Shown: in pieces, positions 7,898 to 14,675 of the stretch
Layout: each line of letters opens with the position of its first letter
How positions within the stretch are numbered: position 1 is the first letter of the stretch
DNA from: CAVHIG01 sp963636105
GTDB lineage: Bacteria > Bacillota > Clostridia > Peptostreptococcales > Anaerovoracaceae
Direction: 5' to 3'
Length of the DNA stretch: 19,336 nt
NCBI GenBank assembly: GCA_963636105.1
Contig: CAVHIG010000039.1
Coordinates: 1-19,336 of the forward strand
The notes under the pieces: model-generated
Seen by the model: only the letters and a program-made list of their open reading frames with translations
The model's database searches: none
Told to the model about the DNA's origin: nothing
Position numbers and translations under genes: made by a program

Positions 7898-7926
7898 AGT
7901 ATACAACAAATTTGCATCTCTTTCCA
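7898..7926 (-). promoter_or_regulatory. Promoter of the DUF6873-radical SAM unit
   Basis: On the minus strand TGGAAA (7926-7921), a 17-nt spacer and TATACT (7903-7898). The start would fall at about 7891-7892, the first base of the chosen ATG. Confidence 0.45.
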
Positions 7927-7997
7927 TATGTAATGCGCACAAATTTCAACAATTTTCCAAAAGCCTTGCAATTAAATAAATCCTTATAAGAAGTCTC

Positions 7998-8026
7998 TTG
8001 CAGGAGCCTATGTAAAGTGATAAAAT
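7998..8026 (+). promoter_or_regulatory. Promoter of the flavin reductase gene
   Basis: TTGCAG at 7998-8003, a 17-nt spacer and TAAAAT at 8021-8026 with extended -10 TG (TGATAAAAT). A second extended -10 (TGCTAAAAT, 8083-8091) lies nearer the gene without a clear -35. A 5-bp inverted repeat GTGTC/GACAC (8036-8040, 8049-8053) lies just behind the first predicted start and could be an operator. Nothing else is seen in the divergent 253-nt gap 7892-8144. Confidence 0.45.
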
Positions 8027-8144
8027 AAGAGTGGCGTGTCAGCTAATGGACACTATACATAACTCATTTTAACGTAAGTATTTGCTAAAATCACACATAA
8101 AATTATAGCCTTGCAGATATGCGAGGCGGAATGGAGATTATGAT

Positions 8145-8717
8145 ATGAAAAAAGATTTAGGTTCGATGCCGGCTGTATATCCGATGCCGGTACTTATGGT
8201 AGGCACATATGACGCGGATAAAAAGCCAAACTTGATGAATGTGGCTTGGGGACAGATTTGCGACAGCGACAAAGTCCTTCTTTGCATAGGAGAGGGCAAA
8301 AAGACCTGGCTCAATATAAAGGAGAGCAAGGCATTTACAGTAGCGATCGCGGATGAAGCTCACGTGGAAGCCGCGGATTTTGTAGGAATTGCCTCGGGAA
8401 ACAAAATGCCCGACAAATTTGAGCGTACAGGTCTCCATGCAATGCCGAGCGATAAGGTAAATGCTCCTGTAATAGAGGAATTCCCAATCACAATGGAGTG
8501 CGAGCTTTTGGATTTTGTAGATACTGAGTACGTATCAGGTATCGTGGGCAAAATCGTAAATGTAAAGGCCGATGAAAGCGTGCTCGACGAAAATGGCAAG
8601 GTGGATCCGAAGCTCTTGAAGGCCATCATGTTTGAGCAATTCCAGAATTCGTACTACTCAACGGGAGAGCAGGTAGCAAAAGCCTGGAATGTTGGCCTTC
8701 CACTCATGGAAAAATAG
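8145..8717 (+). CDS. Flavin reductase family protein (flavoredoxin-like)
   Basis: An FMN-binding split-barrel protein of 190 residues. The pattern is that of the flavin reductase/flavoredoxin family: PAVYPMPVLMVGTYDADKKP, then NLMNVAWGQICDSDKVLLC, and WLNIKESKAFTVAIADEAH, which form the FMN phosphate and isoalloxazine pocket. Such proteins transfer electrons from NAD(P)H or ferredoxin to flavins or partner proteins; the specific partner cannot be told. GGAG (8133-8136) lies 8 nt before the ATG. It is 55 nt before the diguanylate cyclase gene with no terminator, so read-through is possible. Confidence 0.88.
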   Translation: MKKDLGSMPAVYPMPVLMVGTYDADKKPNLMNVAWGQICDSDKVLLCIGEGKKTWLNIKESKAFTVAIADEAHVEAADFVGIASGNKMPDKFERTGLHAMPSDKVNAPVIEEFPITMECELLDFVDTEYVSGIVGKIVNVKADESVLDENGKVDPKLLKAIMFEQFQNSYYSTGEQVAKAWNVGLPLMEK

Positions 8718-8772
8718 AGAAAAAATAGTAGCTGGTCGCTAAGCCATTTACAACATCCAAGGAGGCACACCC

Positions 8773-9843
8773 TTGCGAACAAAACTCAAAAACATCCTGT
8801 ATTACGGCGGATTGGACAAAGCGACATACGACAAATACGAGACCTTCATCTTACAGGAAGACATGAAAAATCTCAGAATCTACCTTGAGGTGACAGGCCT
8901 CGGCTTTTTCGTGCTCGGAATCGTAAACATTTTCGTTGAAAAAATGGCCGCGCTCAACACGCGCTATTACCTCATGACAGCTGTAGCCATGCTTGTATTG
9001 CTCGCCGTAAAGCAATTTGTCGAAAGACAGCATCGAGATGTCTCACATTTCCAGCAAGCTTTCGCCTACATTTACATCTCATTGATATACACAGAGGCCA
9101 TTGCGCTGACTATTCAGCATCCAAACAGCCTCGCGGTCACTTATCTGGGTGCGCTTTTGATGATGCCGCTGCTCTTTTCACGGCGTCCTTGCGGGCTTTT
9201 GATTGTGCAATTCGCCTTCACGATCATCTTCTGCTTCTATGCAAAGATATACAAATCGCCCGAAGTCGCTTTCAACGACATCTGGAATGGCATATCCTTC
9301 CTCTTTGTGTCGATTGCAGCCATCATAATCGTAGTGCCGATGCGTATAAAAAATCTCGCTCAGTCCCGCATAATCAAAGAACTCAGCGAGTACGACTGGC
9401 TGACCGGTCTCAAAAATCGCAGCGCCTACGAGGAAGCCTGTATTGAGCTTTCAAAACAGGATATGCTTGTGGCTGTAGTCTACGCCGACGCAAACGGCCT
9501 CCACGAGCTAAACAACTCCAAGGGCCACGATGCGGGAGACGTACTGCTACGCGCCGTTTCCGAAGTCCTCAAAAACGCCTTCGGCACAGAACACGCATAT
9601 AGAGTGGGTGGCGACGAATTCATAGTGCTTTGCCCTGACGCGCAGCTTTCTAATGTAAAGAATGGCATAGAAATGGCGAAGCGTGAGATAAAAATCAGGG
9701 GCTTTTCAATTTCTTTCGGTTTTTCGATTTCGCGGAAACAGCGAGAGCCTCTCGATGCCGTCTGTCGCAGGGCGGAGGCCGAGATGTATCACGCAAAAGC
9801 AGAATATTATCATACCTCGGGCGCCGCGCCACGCCTGCGCTGA
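8773..9843 (+). CDS. Membrane diguanylate cyclase (GGDEF domain)
   Basis: Makes cyclic di-GMP from two GTP. About six membrane helices fill residues 40-192 (for example VTGLGFFVLGIVNIF and ISFLFVSIAAIIIVVP). The GGDEF domain follows with DWLTGLKNRSAYEE, VVYADANGLHELNNSKGHDAGD and an intact G279-G-D-E-F283. The RxxD inhibitory site that usually lies five residues before GGDEF is absent (the segment reads GTEHAYRV). There is no EAL or HD-GYP domain. The start is TTG 8773, with AAGGAGG ending 7 nt before it; there is no ATG nearby. The stop lies 22 nt before the hybrid kinase, so the two are likely co-transcribed. Confidence 0.92.
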   Translation: MRTKLKNILYYGGLDKATYDKYETFILQEDMKNLRIYLEVTGLGFFVLGIVNIFVEKMAALNTRYYLMTAVAMLVLLAVKQFVERQHRDVSHFQQAFAYIYISLIYTEAIALTIQHPNSLAVTYLGALLMMPLLFSRRPCGLLIVQFAFTIIFCFYAKIYKSPEVAFNDIWNGISFLFVSIAAIIIVVPMRIKNLAQSRIIKELSEYDWLTGLKNRSAYEEACIELSKQDMLVAVVYADANGLHELNNSKGHDAGDVLLRAVSEVLKNAFGTEHAYRVGGDEFIVLCPDAQLSNVKNGIEMAKREIKIRGFSISFGFSISRKQREPLDAVCRRAEAEMYHAKAEYYHTSGAAPRLR

Positions 9844-9865
9844 TTAAGGAAGGAATGGATACTAC

Positions 9866-12769
9866 ATGGAGACTACAAAGAATATTTACTCAGATATGAT
9901 AGCTGCTCTTGCAGTAGATTATCTCAATGTCTACGTGCTGGATCTTGAAAACGACTCAGTGGATGTTGTAAAGCTTGAAGGATACAAGATGGATGCTATA
10001 GTAGCCAAACCGAAGGGCTTTTCGTATACTGAGCTTATCACAGAATACGCAAACACCCGTGTGTATGGTCCGGATCGTGAATATCTGCTTCAGCACATCC
10101 TTCCGGAATCCTTGGCTTTGAAATTTGCCGGTACAAAGGATCGACTTGAGCTCGACTATAGAGTGGTGGAAGATGGTAAAATTCACAACTACAGTATCCA
10201 CTTTACAAAATTATCCAAAGAGGGTGAATCACTCAGATTTGTACTCGGTTTTCGTAATATAGATTCTATCGTAAGCATGCAGCATGACAAGAAGCAAGAA
10301 GGCCTCTATGACGCATATACCGCGCTTTCTGATATCTTCCTTTCACTGCATCGAGTGGATATCAGGGAAAACAAATATGTCACGATAAAGACTACAGACG
10401 AAATTTTAAAATATTCGCTTCAATATTCCGATGGTCAGTATTCCGATGACTACGATGAAAATGTGGAAAGCATCATGCGCGGACTTGCGAGTCCCGCAAG
10501 CTTTGATGCTGTTATGCGATTTGTGGATAGAAGCACACTCAATCAGCGCATGGATGGCAAGGTGCACATATATCACGAATTCCTCGGAAATATCTCCGGA
10601 ATGTGCAAGCTTCACTTCCTGAGAGAAGACAGCGATGAGCATGGAAATCTCTGGCATGTGATACTTGCAGTGGAGATTCTGGATGAGGATAAGTCTCAGG
10701 CTGCCTTCAACGCGCTTGCGGGCAAGTTCCAAAATGTCTTTTCCATAAATCTTTCTGACGGGATGACGCGAGTGATAAAAATGCGGGGCTTTATAGCAAA
10801 AGAGCTTGGCGACAAAGCAAAGAGAACATTTCCTTTTCAGCAGACAACTGAAGACTATATCACAAGGCGCGTGCATCCTGACGATCGCGACTGGCTGAAT
10901 AAGGCAGTTTCCTTAGAAAACCTGCGAAAAGTCTTTGCCACACAAAACGAATACACCGGAAATTATAGAATTATCGAGGATGGAAGGATTCATCACTTCC
11001 AATATCACTTCTTTAAGCTTGAGAATTCGGATTATATTGTATCAGGCTTCCTGAATATAGACGATATTATAGAAGCGCACAATGCGGAAGAGGCGCGCAA
11101 GAGAGAAATCGAAAGAGAGCAGCGCCGTATGCGCGATGAGCAGCTTGCAATTTTTGACGTGCTTTCAAAAAATTTCAAAAATGTCTATTTTGCAAATCTG
11201 AAGACAGGTAGAGCAAAGATTTTGAAGCTTGAGGATGAATACGGGACAAATATGCTCGAGGATATAGGTAAGAAATCGTTTCGTTACGAGGAATATCTGA
11301 ATTCGTGGATAGACTCTGATGTACATCCGGATGATAGAGAGCTTCTGAAGGGCGCCTTGAGCGCGGACCACCTTCGAAGAGTATTGGAAAGGCAGGACGA
11401 GTACAAGGGCAATTACCGCATGCTGATAGACGGCAAAGTCAAGACCTATCAATACGTGATCAGCGCGATGCGTGAGCAGGGCTATGTAATCGCGGGCTTC
11501 CAGAATATAGATGAAATGATAAAGGCACATCTTGCGGAGGAGGCGAAGAGGCACAAGAAGGAGCAGGAATATCAAAGGCAGATACTCGCCGCCGCAAACG
11601 AGGCCGAGCGCGCAAATAAGGCAAAGACTGATTTTTTGCTTCGCATGAGCCACGACATCCGTACTCCGATAAATGGCATAATAGGGATGCTCGATATAGC
11701 AGAGCGCTTCAATGACGATTTTGAAAAGCAGGCGGATTGCAGGAAAAAGGTAAGGGAAGCCTCAAGGGTGCTTCTTGAGCTCATAAATGAGGTGCTCGAT
11801 ATGAGCAAGCTTGAGTCGGACGAGATTGTTTTGGAAAATATTCCATTTGATTTGGAGGCAATTCCTATACAGGTCGCCGGAGTGCTTGGAAAGCAGGCGG
11901 CGGAGCGCGGCATAGAGATGATAAATGAAGGATTCTACCTGCCGCATACGCGTCTTATCGGAAGTCCATTGCATTACAAGCGCTTGATGATGAATATTGT
12001 CAGCAATGCCATAAAATACAATAAGGATTATGGCAAGATTTACCTTTCATGTAAGGAAACTGCCTTTGACGGCGACCACGCGACGATTGAATTTGTGTGC
12101 CGTGATACCGGCATAGGGATGAGCGAGGAGTTTAAGAAAAGGGTATTTGAACCATTCTCACAGGAAAATTCCGCGGCTCGGGCGCATTACAATGGCACCG
12201 GTCTTGGAATGTCCATTGCAAAGACTCTGGTAGATAAGATGGGAGGCAGCATACGCTTTGAAAGTGAGCAGGACGTGGGCACGACCTTCTGGATCAACGT
12301 ACCGTTTGAAGTGGATAAATCCGAAAAATCGCGGCATCTCGAAGGTGATGATGCCGGTAAATATTCCATAGACGGTATGAACGTCATTTTGGCGGAGGAC
12401 AATGAGCTGAATATGGAAATTGCCAAGTTTATCTTGGAGGAGGCAGGCGCGCATGTATTTGAGGCGTGGAACGGCCAGGAGGCTGTAGATGCCTTTGAAG
12501 CTTCGTTTCCGGGAGCTGTGCCTTTGATACTTATGGATGTGATGATGCCTGTGATGGACGGCTATGAAGCGACAAGGAGAATTCGAAATTCCGGAAGGCC
12601 GGATGCGGACAAGGTAAAGATTATTGCGATGACGGCCAATGCTTTTGTGGAGGATAGGTTGGCGGCTCAAAAGGCCGGAATGGATGCGCATATAGCAAAG
12701 CCGCTCGATACGAATGTGCTCGTAAAGACTATTGTATCTGTCATGGAGGCTCGGCCTACACCTGCCTGA
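9866..12769 (+). CDS. Hybrid sensor histidine kinase with repeated PAS-like sensor domains and a receiver
   Basis: A 967-residue cytoplasmic kinase with no membrane helix or signal peptide. Four related PAS-like modules of about 130 residues occupy roughly 1-135, 145-275, 278-410 and 425-560. Modules 1, 3 and 4 share an ending of the type YRxxxDGKxHxYxxxxxxL...GFxNIDxxI; module 2 is more diverged. A coiled linker leads to HisKA with H596 in RMSHDIRTPINGIIG. The ATPase domain has N714 (NIVSNAIKYN), the G1 box DTGIGM, the F box FEPFSQ and the G2 box GTGLGMSIA. The receiver has the acidic pair in AEDNELN, phosphoacceptor D891 in LMDVMMPVMDG and the lysine in AKPLD. It needs an HPt partner, and one lies convergently at 13077-13439. 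The last six codons (ARPTPA) come from the hairpin element at 12748. AGGAAGGA gives the ribosome binding site. Confidence 0.93.
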   Translation: METTKNIYSDMIAALAVDYLNVYVLDLENDSVDVVKLEGYKMDAIVAKPKGFSYTELITEYANTRVYGPDREYLLQHILPESLALKFAGTKDRLELDYRVVEDGKIHNYSIHFTKLSKEGESLRFVLGFRNIDSIVSMQHDKKQEGLYDAYTALSDIFLSLHRVDIRENKYVTIKTTDEILKYSLQYSDGQYSDDYDENVESIMRGLASPASFDAVMRFVDRSTLNQRMDGKVHIYHEFLGNISGMCKLHFLREDSDEHGNLWHVILAVEILDEDKSQAAFNALAGKFQNVFSINLSDGMTRVIKMRGFIAKELGDKAKRTFPFQQTTEDYITRRVHPDDRDWLNKAVSLENLRKVFATQNEYTGNYRIIEDGRIHHFQYHFFKLENSDYIVSGFLNIDDIIEAHNAEEARKREIEREQRRMRDEQLAIFDVLSKNFKNVYFANLKTGRAKILKLEDEYGTNMLEDIGKKSFRYEEYLNSWIDSDVHPDDRELLKGALSADHLRRVLERQDEYKGNYRMLIDGKVKTYQYVISAMREQGYVIAGFQNIDEMIKAHLAEEAKRHKKEQEYQRQILAAANEAERANKAKTDFLLRMSHDIRTPINGIIGMLDIAERFNDDFEKQADCRKKVREASRVLLELINEVLDMSKLESDEIVLENIPFDLEAIPIQVAGVLGKQAAERGIEMINEGFYLPHTRLIGSPLHYKRLMMNIVSNAIKYNKDYGKIYLSCKETAFDGDHATIEFVCRDTGIGMSEEFKKRVFEPFSQENSAARAHYNGTGLGMSIAKTLVDKMGGSIRFESEQDVGTTFWINVPFEVDKSEKSRHLEGDDAGKYSIDGMNVILAEDNELNMEIAKFILEEAGAHVFEAWNGQEAVDAFEASFPGAVPLILMDVMMPVMDGYEATRRIRNSGRPDADKVKIIAMTANAFVEDRLAAQKAGMDAHIAKPLDTNVLVKTIVSVMEARPTPA

Positions 12770-12820
12770 GGGACCAAATTGACTTACACATGATCCCTCA
12801 GGCAGCTTAGGCCTCGCTGC
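12748..12820 (+). repeat. Dispersed hairpin element, copy B
   Basis: A 73-bp element of the same length as copy C. Outer arms GGCCTA and TAGGCC; inner stem GCCTGAGGGACCA (12764-12776) with TGATCCCTCAGGC (12791-12803), 12 of 13 pairs; loop AATTGACTTACACA. The kinase stop codon (12767-12769) lies in the left inner arm. The right arm is then repeated in tandem. Confidence 0.85.
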
Positions 12821-13033
12821 GTGTGGAAAACTTAGAGATGGTCCCTCAGGCAGCTTAGGCCTCGCTGCGTATGGAAAACTTAGAGATTGTCCCTCAGGCA
12901 GCTTAGGCCTCGCTGCGTATGGAAAACTTAGAGATTGTCCCTCAGGCAGCTTAGGCCTCGCTGCGTATGGAAAACTTAGAGATTGTCCCTCAGGCAGCCT
13001 ACAGCTCGCTGAGTGTGAATGACTTACACGAAT
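12794..13033 (+). repeat. Tandem array, five 48-bp units
   Basis: Units begin at 12794, 12842, 12890, 12938 and 12986, exactly 48 bp apart. Each has TCCCTCAGGC, CAGCTTAGGCCTCGCTGC and GGAAAACTTAGAGAT. The middle three are almost identical; the fifth has diverged (CAGCCTACAGCTCGCTGAG) and ends in GACTTACAC, which repeats the loop motif of the hairpin element. The array repeats only the right arm, not the left. It fills the 250-nt space between the kinase stop and the terminator at 13034. There are no variable spacers. Confidence 0.93.
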
Positions 13034-13067
13034 AAAAAACACAGACGGTTTTTCGTCTGTGTTTTTT
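13034..13067. terminator. Bidirectional terminator between the kinase and HPt genes
   Basis: AAAAAACACAGACG (13034-13047), a 6-nt loop and CGTCTGTGTTTTTT (13054-13067): a 14-bp stem with T-tracts in both directions, between convergent genes. Confidence 0.92.
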
Positions 13068-13076
13068 TGGTGGTCG

Positions 13077-13439
13077 TTATTTATTTGCCGCGAGCTCAGA
13101 AAGGGCCTCGAGCACTATTGCGTATTCTGCATCTACTGCCGGGAAGGCGAGCTTTGCTTCGGCCAGATTTCCGGCACGCAGAAGCTCGGTCACGTCAGAG
13201 GACTGTTTGAAAAGCCTTTGCATACCGAGGTTTGCGCAGAGTCCTTTTAAAGTATGTGCCTCGCGAAAGGCTGTCTGCGTATCATCACAGTCAAGAGCGG
13301 CCTTCAGTTTATTGAAGCTCTCATCCTGGCTGAACTTTCCTAAAAAGCGTTCGACAAGGGCAGGAGCTCCGCCGAGACGGGCTACAACTTCATTTACATC
13401 TGCGCCTACTGTTTCATAAAACTTTTCAAGTCTATCCAT
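13077..13439 (-). CDS. HPt (histidine phosphotransfer) domain protein
   Basis: A stand-alone HPt module of 120 residues. The phosphoacceptor is H62 in FREAHTLKGLCANLG, the conserved HxLKG helix, followed by a second helix QSSDVTELLRAG. HPt proteins carry phosphate from the receiver of a hybrid kinase to a final response regulator. The hybrid kinase ends 307 nt away on the opposite strand, separated by the array and terminator, so the pair probably works together but is transcribed apart. GAGGA lies 6 nt before the ATG. No partner response regulator is in the window. Confidence 0.9.
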   Translation of the reverse strand: MDRLEKFYETVGADVNEVVARLGGAPALVERFLGKFSQDESFNKLKAALDCDDTQTAFREAHTLKGLCANLGMQRLFKQSSDVTELLRAGNLAEAKLAFPAVDAEYAIVLEALSELAANK

Positions 13440-13483
13440 AGCGATTCCTCATATTCTTTCTGCTTTTTAACTATATCATGCAT

Positions 13484-13524
13484 CGGCAGGCTAAAATTAT
13501 ATCGAATATGGCACCTGCCGTCAT
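13484..13524 (-). promoter_or_regulatory. HPt promoter framed by a palindrome
   Basis: Minus-strand ATGACG (13524-13519), 17-nt spacer, TATAAT (13501-13496). A perfect inverted repeat CGGCAGG (13484-13490) / CCTGCCG (13514-13520) frames the -10: one arm touches the -35, the other lies at about the transcript start. This looks like an operator, or possibly a terminator-like stem without a T-tract. Confidence 0.55.
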
Positions 13525-13611
13525 TTACAAAAATCATATTTTTGAGACTCAGTGTATATTATCTCACCAGATAGCATGTTTTGTCAAGCATTCTCAGAAA
13601 ATAAGTTCCAC

Positions 13612-13640
13612 TTTAAATTTGGGATAAATTGTGATACAAT
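13612..13640 (+). promoter_or_regulatory. Promoter of the MntA-HepT operon
   Basis: TTTAAA (13612-13617), 17-nt spacer and TACAAT (13635-13640) with extended -10 TG. The predicted start near 13647 gives a leader of about 47 nt before the leader ORF. A second extended -10, TGGTAAAAT at 13666-13674, may add a nearer start. Confidence 0.55.
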
Positions 13641-13688
13641 GTCCGCATAGGACAGCTTGGGAAAATGGTAAAATACACAGTGGAGGTA

Positions 13689-13728
13689 GCGATGTGAAAA
13701 TTGTCAGTATTTACTTTTTTTACATCGC
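13689..13728 (+). promoter_or_regulatory. Leader hairpin enclosing the leader-ORF start
   Basis: GCGATGTGAAAA (13689-13700) pairs with TTTTTACATCGC (13717-13728) in 12 consecutive pairs including one G-U, around a 16-nt loop. The GTG start of the leader ORF (13694-13696) lies in the left arm; the GGAGG site (13682-13686) lies just outside. The right arm ends 9 nt before the mntA ATG. Confidence 0.65.
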
Positions 13729-13741
13729 AAATCAGATATGA
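13694..13741 (+). CDS. 15-codon leader ORF overlapping mntA
   Basis: A GTG start 7 nt behind GGAGG (13682-13686) opens a 15-codon frame MKIVSIYFFYIANQI. Its TGA overlaps the mntA ATG as ATGA (13738-13741). mntA has no ribosome binding site of its own, so this frame is best explained as a translational coupling or attenuation leader. The peptide is hydrophobic and aromatic (IYFFYI). It is too short to recognise by homology, and its expression is unproven. Confidence 0.5.
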   Translation: MKIVSIYFFYIANQI

Positions 13742-14028
13742 GTTATAATATTCCTGCAAGGGTTTTAAAGGATATAGTCGCATTCGCAAAGGCACATTCA
13801 GTAGACAAAGTTTTGCTTTTTGGCTCGCGTGCAAGAGGCACAAATGGTGAGAGAAGCGACATCGATATCGCTGTATATGGCGGCGATTTTGATGCTTTTT
13901 ACGATGATATAAAGGAGAAGACTCATTCACTTTTGATGTTTGATATAATAAATGCGGACAAGAGAATATCCGAAGAATTGAAAAATGAAATCGCAAGGGA
14001 AGGAATTATAATATATGAAAAAGCTTGA
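13738..14028 (+). CDS. mntA: MNT-type nucleotidyltransferase antitoxin (MntA-like)
   Basis: A minimal nucleotidyltransferase of 96 residues with the GSX10DXD motif: G29-S30, then D41 and D43 in FGSRARGTNGERSDIDIAV. In characterised MntA-HepT systems this enzyme adds AMP units to a tyrosine of the HEPN toxin and so silences it. The following gene codes for such a HEPN protein and overlaps by 14 nt. Translation probably depends on the upstream leader ORF, because no Shine-Dalgarno site lies before this ATG. The gene pair sits in its own transcription unit between the HPt gene and pyrH. Confidence 0.85.
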   Translation: MSYNIPARVLKDIVAFAKAHSVDKVLLFGSRARGTNGERSDIDIAVYGGDFDAFYDDIKEKTHSLLMFDIINADKRISEELKNEIAREGIIIYEKA

Positions 14029-14407
14029 GAATTTTGCAAATAGCCTGAAGATACTAAAGTCAGCTGATTTCAATCAGGCAGCAAATGATGAGATTTATAG
14101 AATGGGAGTGATAGGGCAGTTCAATCTTACTTTTGAGCTTGCCTGGAAGGCCTTGCAGGAGGTACTGAAAATCCACGGTATGGCGGCTGCGGATACAGGT
14201 TCGCCGCGTGAAATTCTGCAGCTCGGGTACAAGGTCGGCTTTATAGATGATTCCTCCGTGTGGCTTCTAATGCTCAAAAAGCGCAATACATCAGTGCATA
14301 TTTATGACGAAGAAGAAGCTGATGAGCTTTTGATTCTTATAAGGGACAGCTTTACGGCAGCATTTGAAGGCCTTGCAGACACATTAAAAGAAAAAATAAA
14401 TATATGA
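14015..14407 (+). CDS. hepT: HEPN toxin / HI0074-type partner (HepT-like)
   Basis: An all-helical protein of 130 residues of the HI0074 'nucleotidyltransferase substrate-binding' family (NLTFELAWKALQEVL is the typical helix). Near the end it has the RX4HXY motif: R90-NTSV-H95-I-Y97. In known HepT toxins Arg and His form the RNase site and the Tyr is the residue AMPylated by MntA. All three are intact, which argues for an active toxin-antitoxin pair. Whether this HI0074 branch is toxic is not established for all members. AGGGAAGGA lies about 10 nt before the ATG, within mntA. Confidence 0.85.
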   Translation: MKKLENFANSLKILKSADFNQAANDEIYRMGVIGQFNLTFELAWKALQEVLKIHGMAAADTGSPREILQLGYKVGFIDDSSVWLLMLKKRNTSVHIYDEEEADELLILIRDSFTAAFEGLADTLKEKINI

Positions 14408-14492
14408 GGATGTCTAGAAATAATCTGTTTTCACTTGATATTTAAAAATCCTTTAAAGAAGCTAAAAAACAGTAGGAAAAAGCCTTCTTTTA

Positions 14493-14501
14493 TGGTAAAA
14501 T
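14493..14501 (+). promoter_or_regulatory. Extended -10 promoter of the pyrH operon
   Basis: TGGTAAAAT at 14493-14501. The best -35 at 17 nt is TAGGAA (14473-14478), weak, so the extended -10 would carry the recognition. The predicted start near 14508 falls 3 nt before the leader's closing stem, which supports it. Confidence 0.5.
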
Positions 14502-14507
14502 CATAGC

Positions 14508-14638
14508 TGAGGTTATTTGCATTTGCGGGCAGACTGTAAGCGCGTTCTGATTCCAAAATGCGTAGGCTCCAAAAGCCTTGCTTTCAGGAATGTGCCGAAA
14601 TGAAAGCTTTCTAAAGCCGCTGCATGCAAAGGATAACC
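14508..14638 (+). ncRNA. Structured leader RNA upstream of pyrH
   Basis: GGTTATTTGCAT (14511-14522) pairs with ATGCAA (14624-14629) and ATAACC (14633-14638) over a 3-nt bulge, closing a domain of about 128 nt. Inside lie AGGCT/AGCCT (14564-14568, 14574-14578) and GCTTTC/GAAAGC (14580-14585, 14602-14607). The predicted transcript begins at the foot of the closing stem. I recognise no known riboswitch or small RNA. The 268-nt gap 14408-14675 otherwise holds only the promoter. Confidence 0.45.
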
Positions 14639-14675
14639 GAAAACTTAGAAAAACAGACATACAGGGAGATAAGCA

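Noticed and set aside
12794..13033. CRISPR array.
   Set aside because: The units are adjacent 48-bp direct repeats without unique spacers, and no cas gene is near.
12158..13042. A 294-codon minus-strand frame with 16-residue repeats (type PEGQSLSFPYAARPKL).
   Set aside because: It is the antisense of the kinase gene and of the 48-bp array; the repeats arise because 48 is a multiple of three. No ribosome binding site or family resemblance.
14508..14638. Assignment of the pyrH leader to a known class (cyclic di-GMP riboswitch, 6S RNA, SRP RNA).
   Set aside because: None of the conserved cores that I know can be placed; the ATGCAAAGG piece alone is too short.
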